A stretch of 33,465 nucleotides of DNA from Fluviicola sp. (GTDB lineage Bacteria; Bacteroidota; Bacteroidia; Flavobacteriales_D; Crocinitomicaceae), in NCBI GenBank assembly GCA_002733985.1, contig NVXP01000043.1, forward strand, positions 3,809 through 37,273. The letters are read 5' to 3'. Position numbers and translations under genes: made by a program. Below, in pieces: positions 33,463-33,465 of the stretch (positions are counted from its first letter, which is position 1; each line of letters opens with the position of its first letter). The notes under the pieces are model-generated. The model was not told the origin of the DNA and made no database searches. It saw only the letters and a program-made list of their open reading frames with translations.

Positions 33463-33465
33463 GTT

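Noticed and set aside
1-33465. CRISPR array, prophage, integrase, transposase or toxin-antitoxin pair
   Set aside because: No regularly spaced repeats, no such coding motifs and no att-like repeats at the tRNA were seen.

Overview
The window is ordinary-looking chromosomal DNA from a member of the Bacteroidota, most likely order Flavobacteriales. The basis is low GC, a protein with a type IX secretion (T9SS) C-terminal sorting domain, repeated TAnnTTTG minus-7 promoter boxes in place of E. coli-type promoters, A/T-rich leaders without Shine-Dalgarno sequences, and the DUF3822-rsmD-coaD gene order. A family-level guess (Crocinitomicaceae/Fluviicola-like) is inference only. No phage, insertion sequence, integrase or CRISPR array was seen.

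Layout. (1) 1-7205, minus strand: a tightly packed five-gene operon with 12-24 bp gaps. In transcription order it encodes a DUF2170 (YjfI-like) protein, a PspA/IM30 protein (ESCRT-III superfamily), a YqiJ/DUF1449-like membrane protein with an NfeD/OB-type C-terminus, a YqiK-type flotillin, and a very large ATPase-like protein (DUF3686 'DNA repair ATPase' type) that runs off the left edge. A divergent XRE regulator with an S24-like but serine-less C-terminal domain (7356-8090) faces it across a 150 bp AT-rich spacer containing an inverted repeat. This membrane-maintenance island is the most interesting system in the window. (2) 8249-13463, minus strand: a secreted erythromycin-esterase-like protein, an NhaC Na+/H+ antiporter and an MMPL/RND transporter. 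(3) 13580-18163, plus strand: a T9SS cargo protein with a good promoter and terminator, a large unknown exported protein without any cysteine, and a secreted CAP-domain protein preceded by a perfect 18 bp palindrome. (4) 18250-19680, minus strand: a RecD/Dda-like helicase. (5) 19812-22455, plus strand: an apparent operon of an unknown membrane protein, DUF3822, rsmD and coaD. (6) 22531-25664: a TlpA-like protein lacking the CxxC motif, a convergent rhomboid protease, a nitroreductase and a small membrane protein.

(7) 25579-27353 is a tandem duplication with an 889 bp period. It carries two paralogous outer-membrane beta-barrel proteins and a decayed copy of the neighbouring gene's 3' end between them. 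(8) 27403-33199: a lipocalin-like lipoprotein, an intergenic repeat-like stretch, a sialidase-fold BNR protein translationally coupled to an M61 peptidase, a coiled-coil lipoprotein with a four-helix membrane protein, and shikimate kinase. (9) A tRNA-Lys(TTT) gene with a near-consensus promoter and a terminator closes the window.

Functional picture: central metabolism and housekeeping (coaD, aroK, rsmD, tRNA-Lys) are interleaved with envelope functions (Psp/flotillin island, transporters, exported proteins). All identifications come from reading motifs; no database search was run. Percent identities are deliberately not given.
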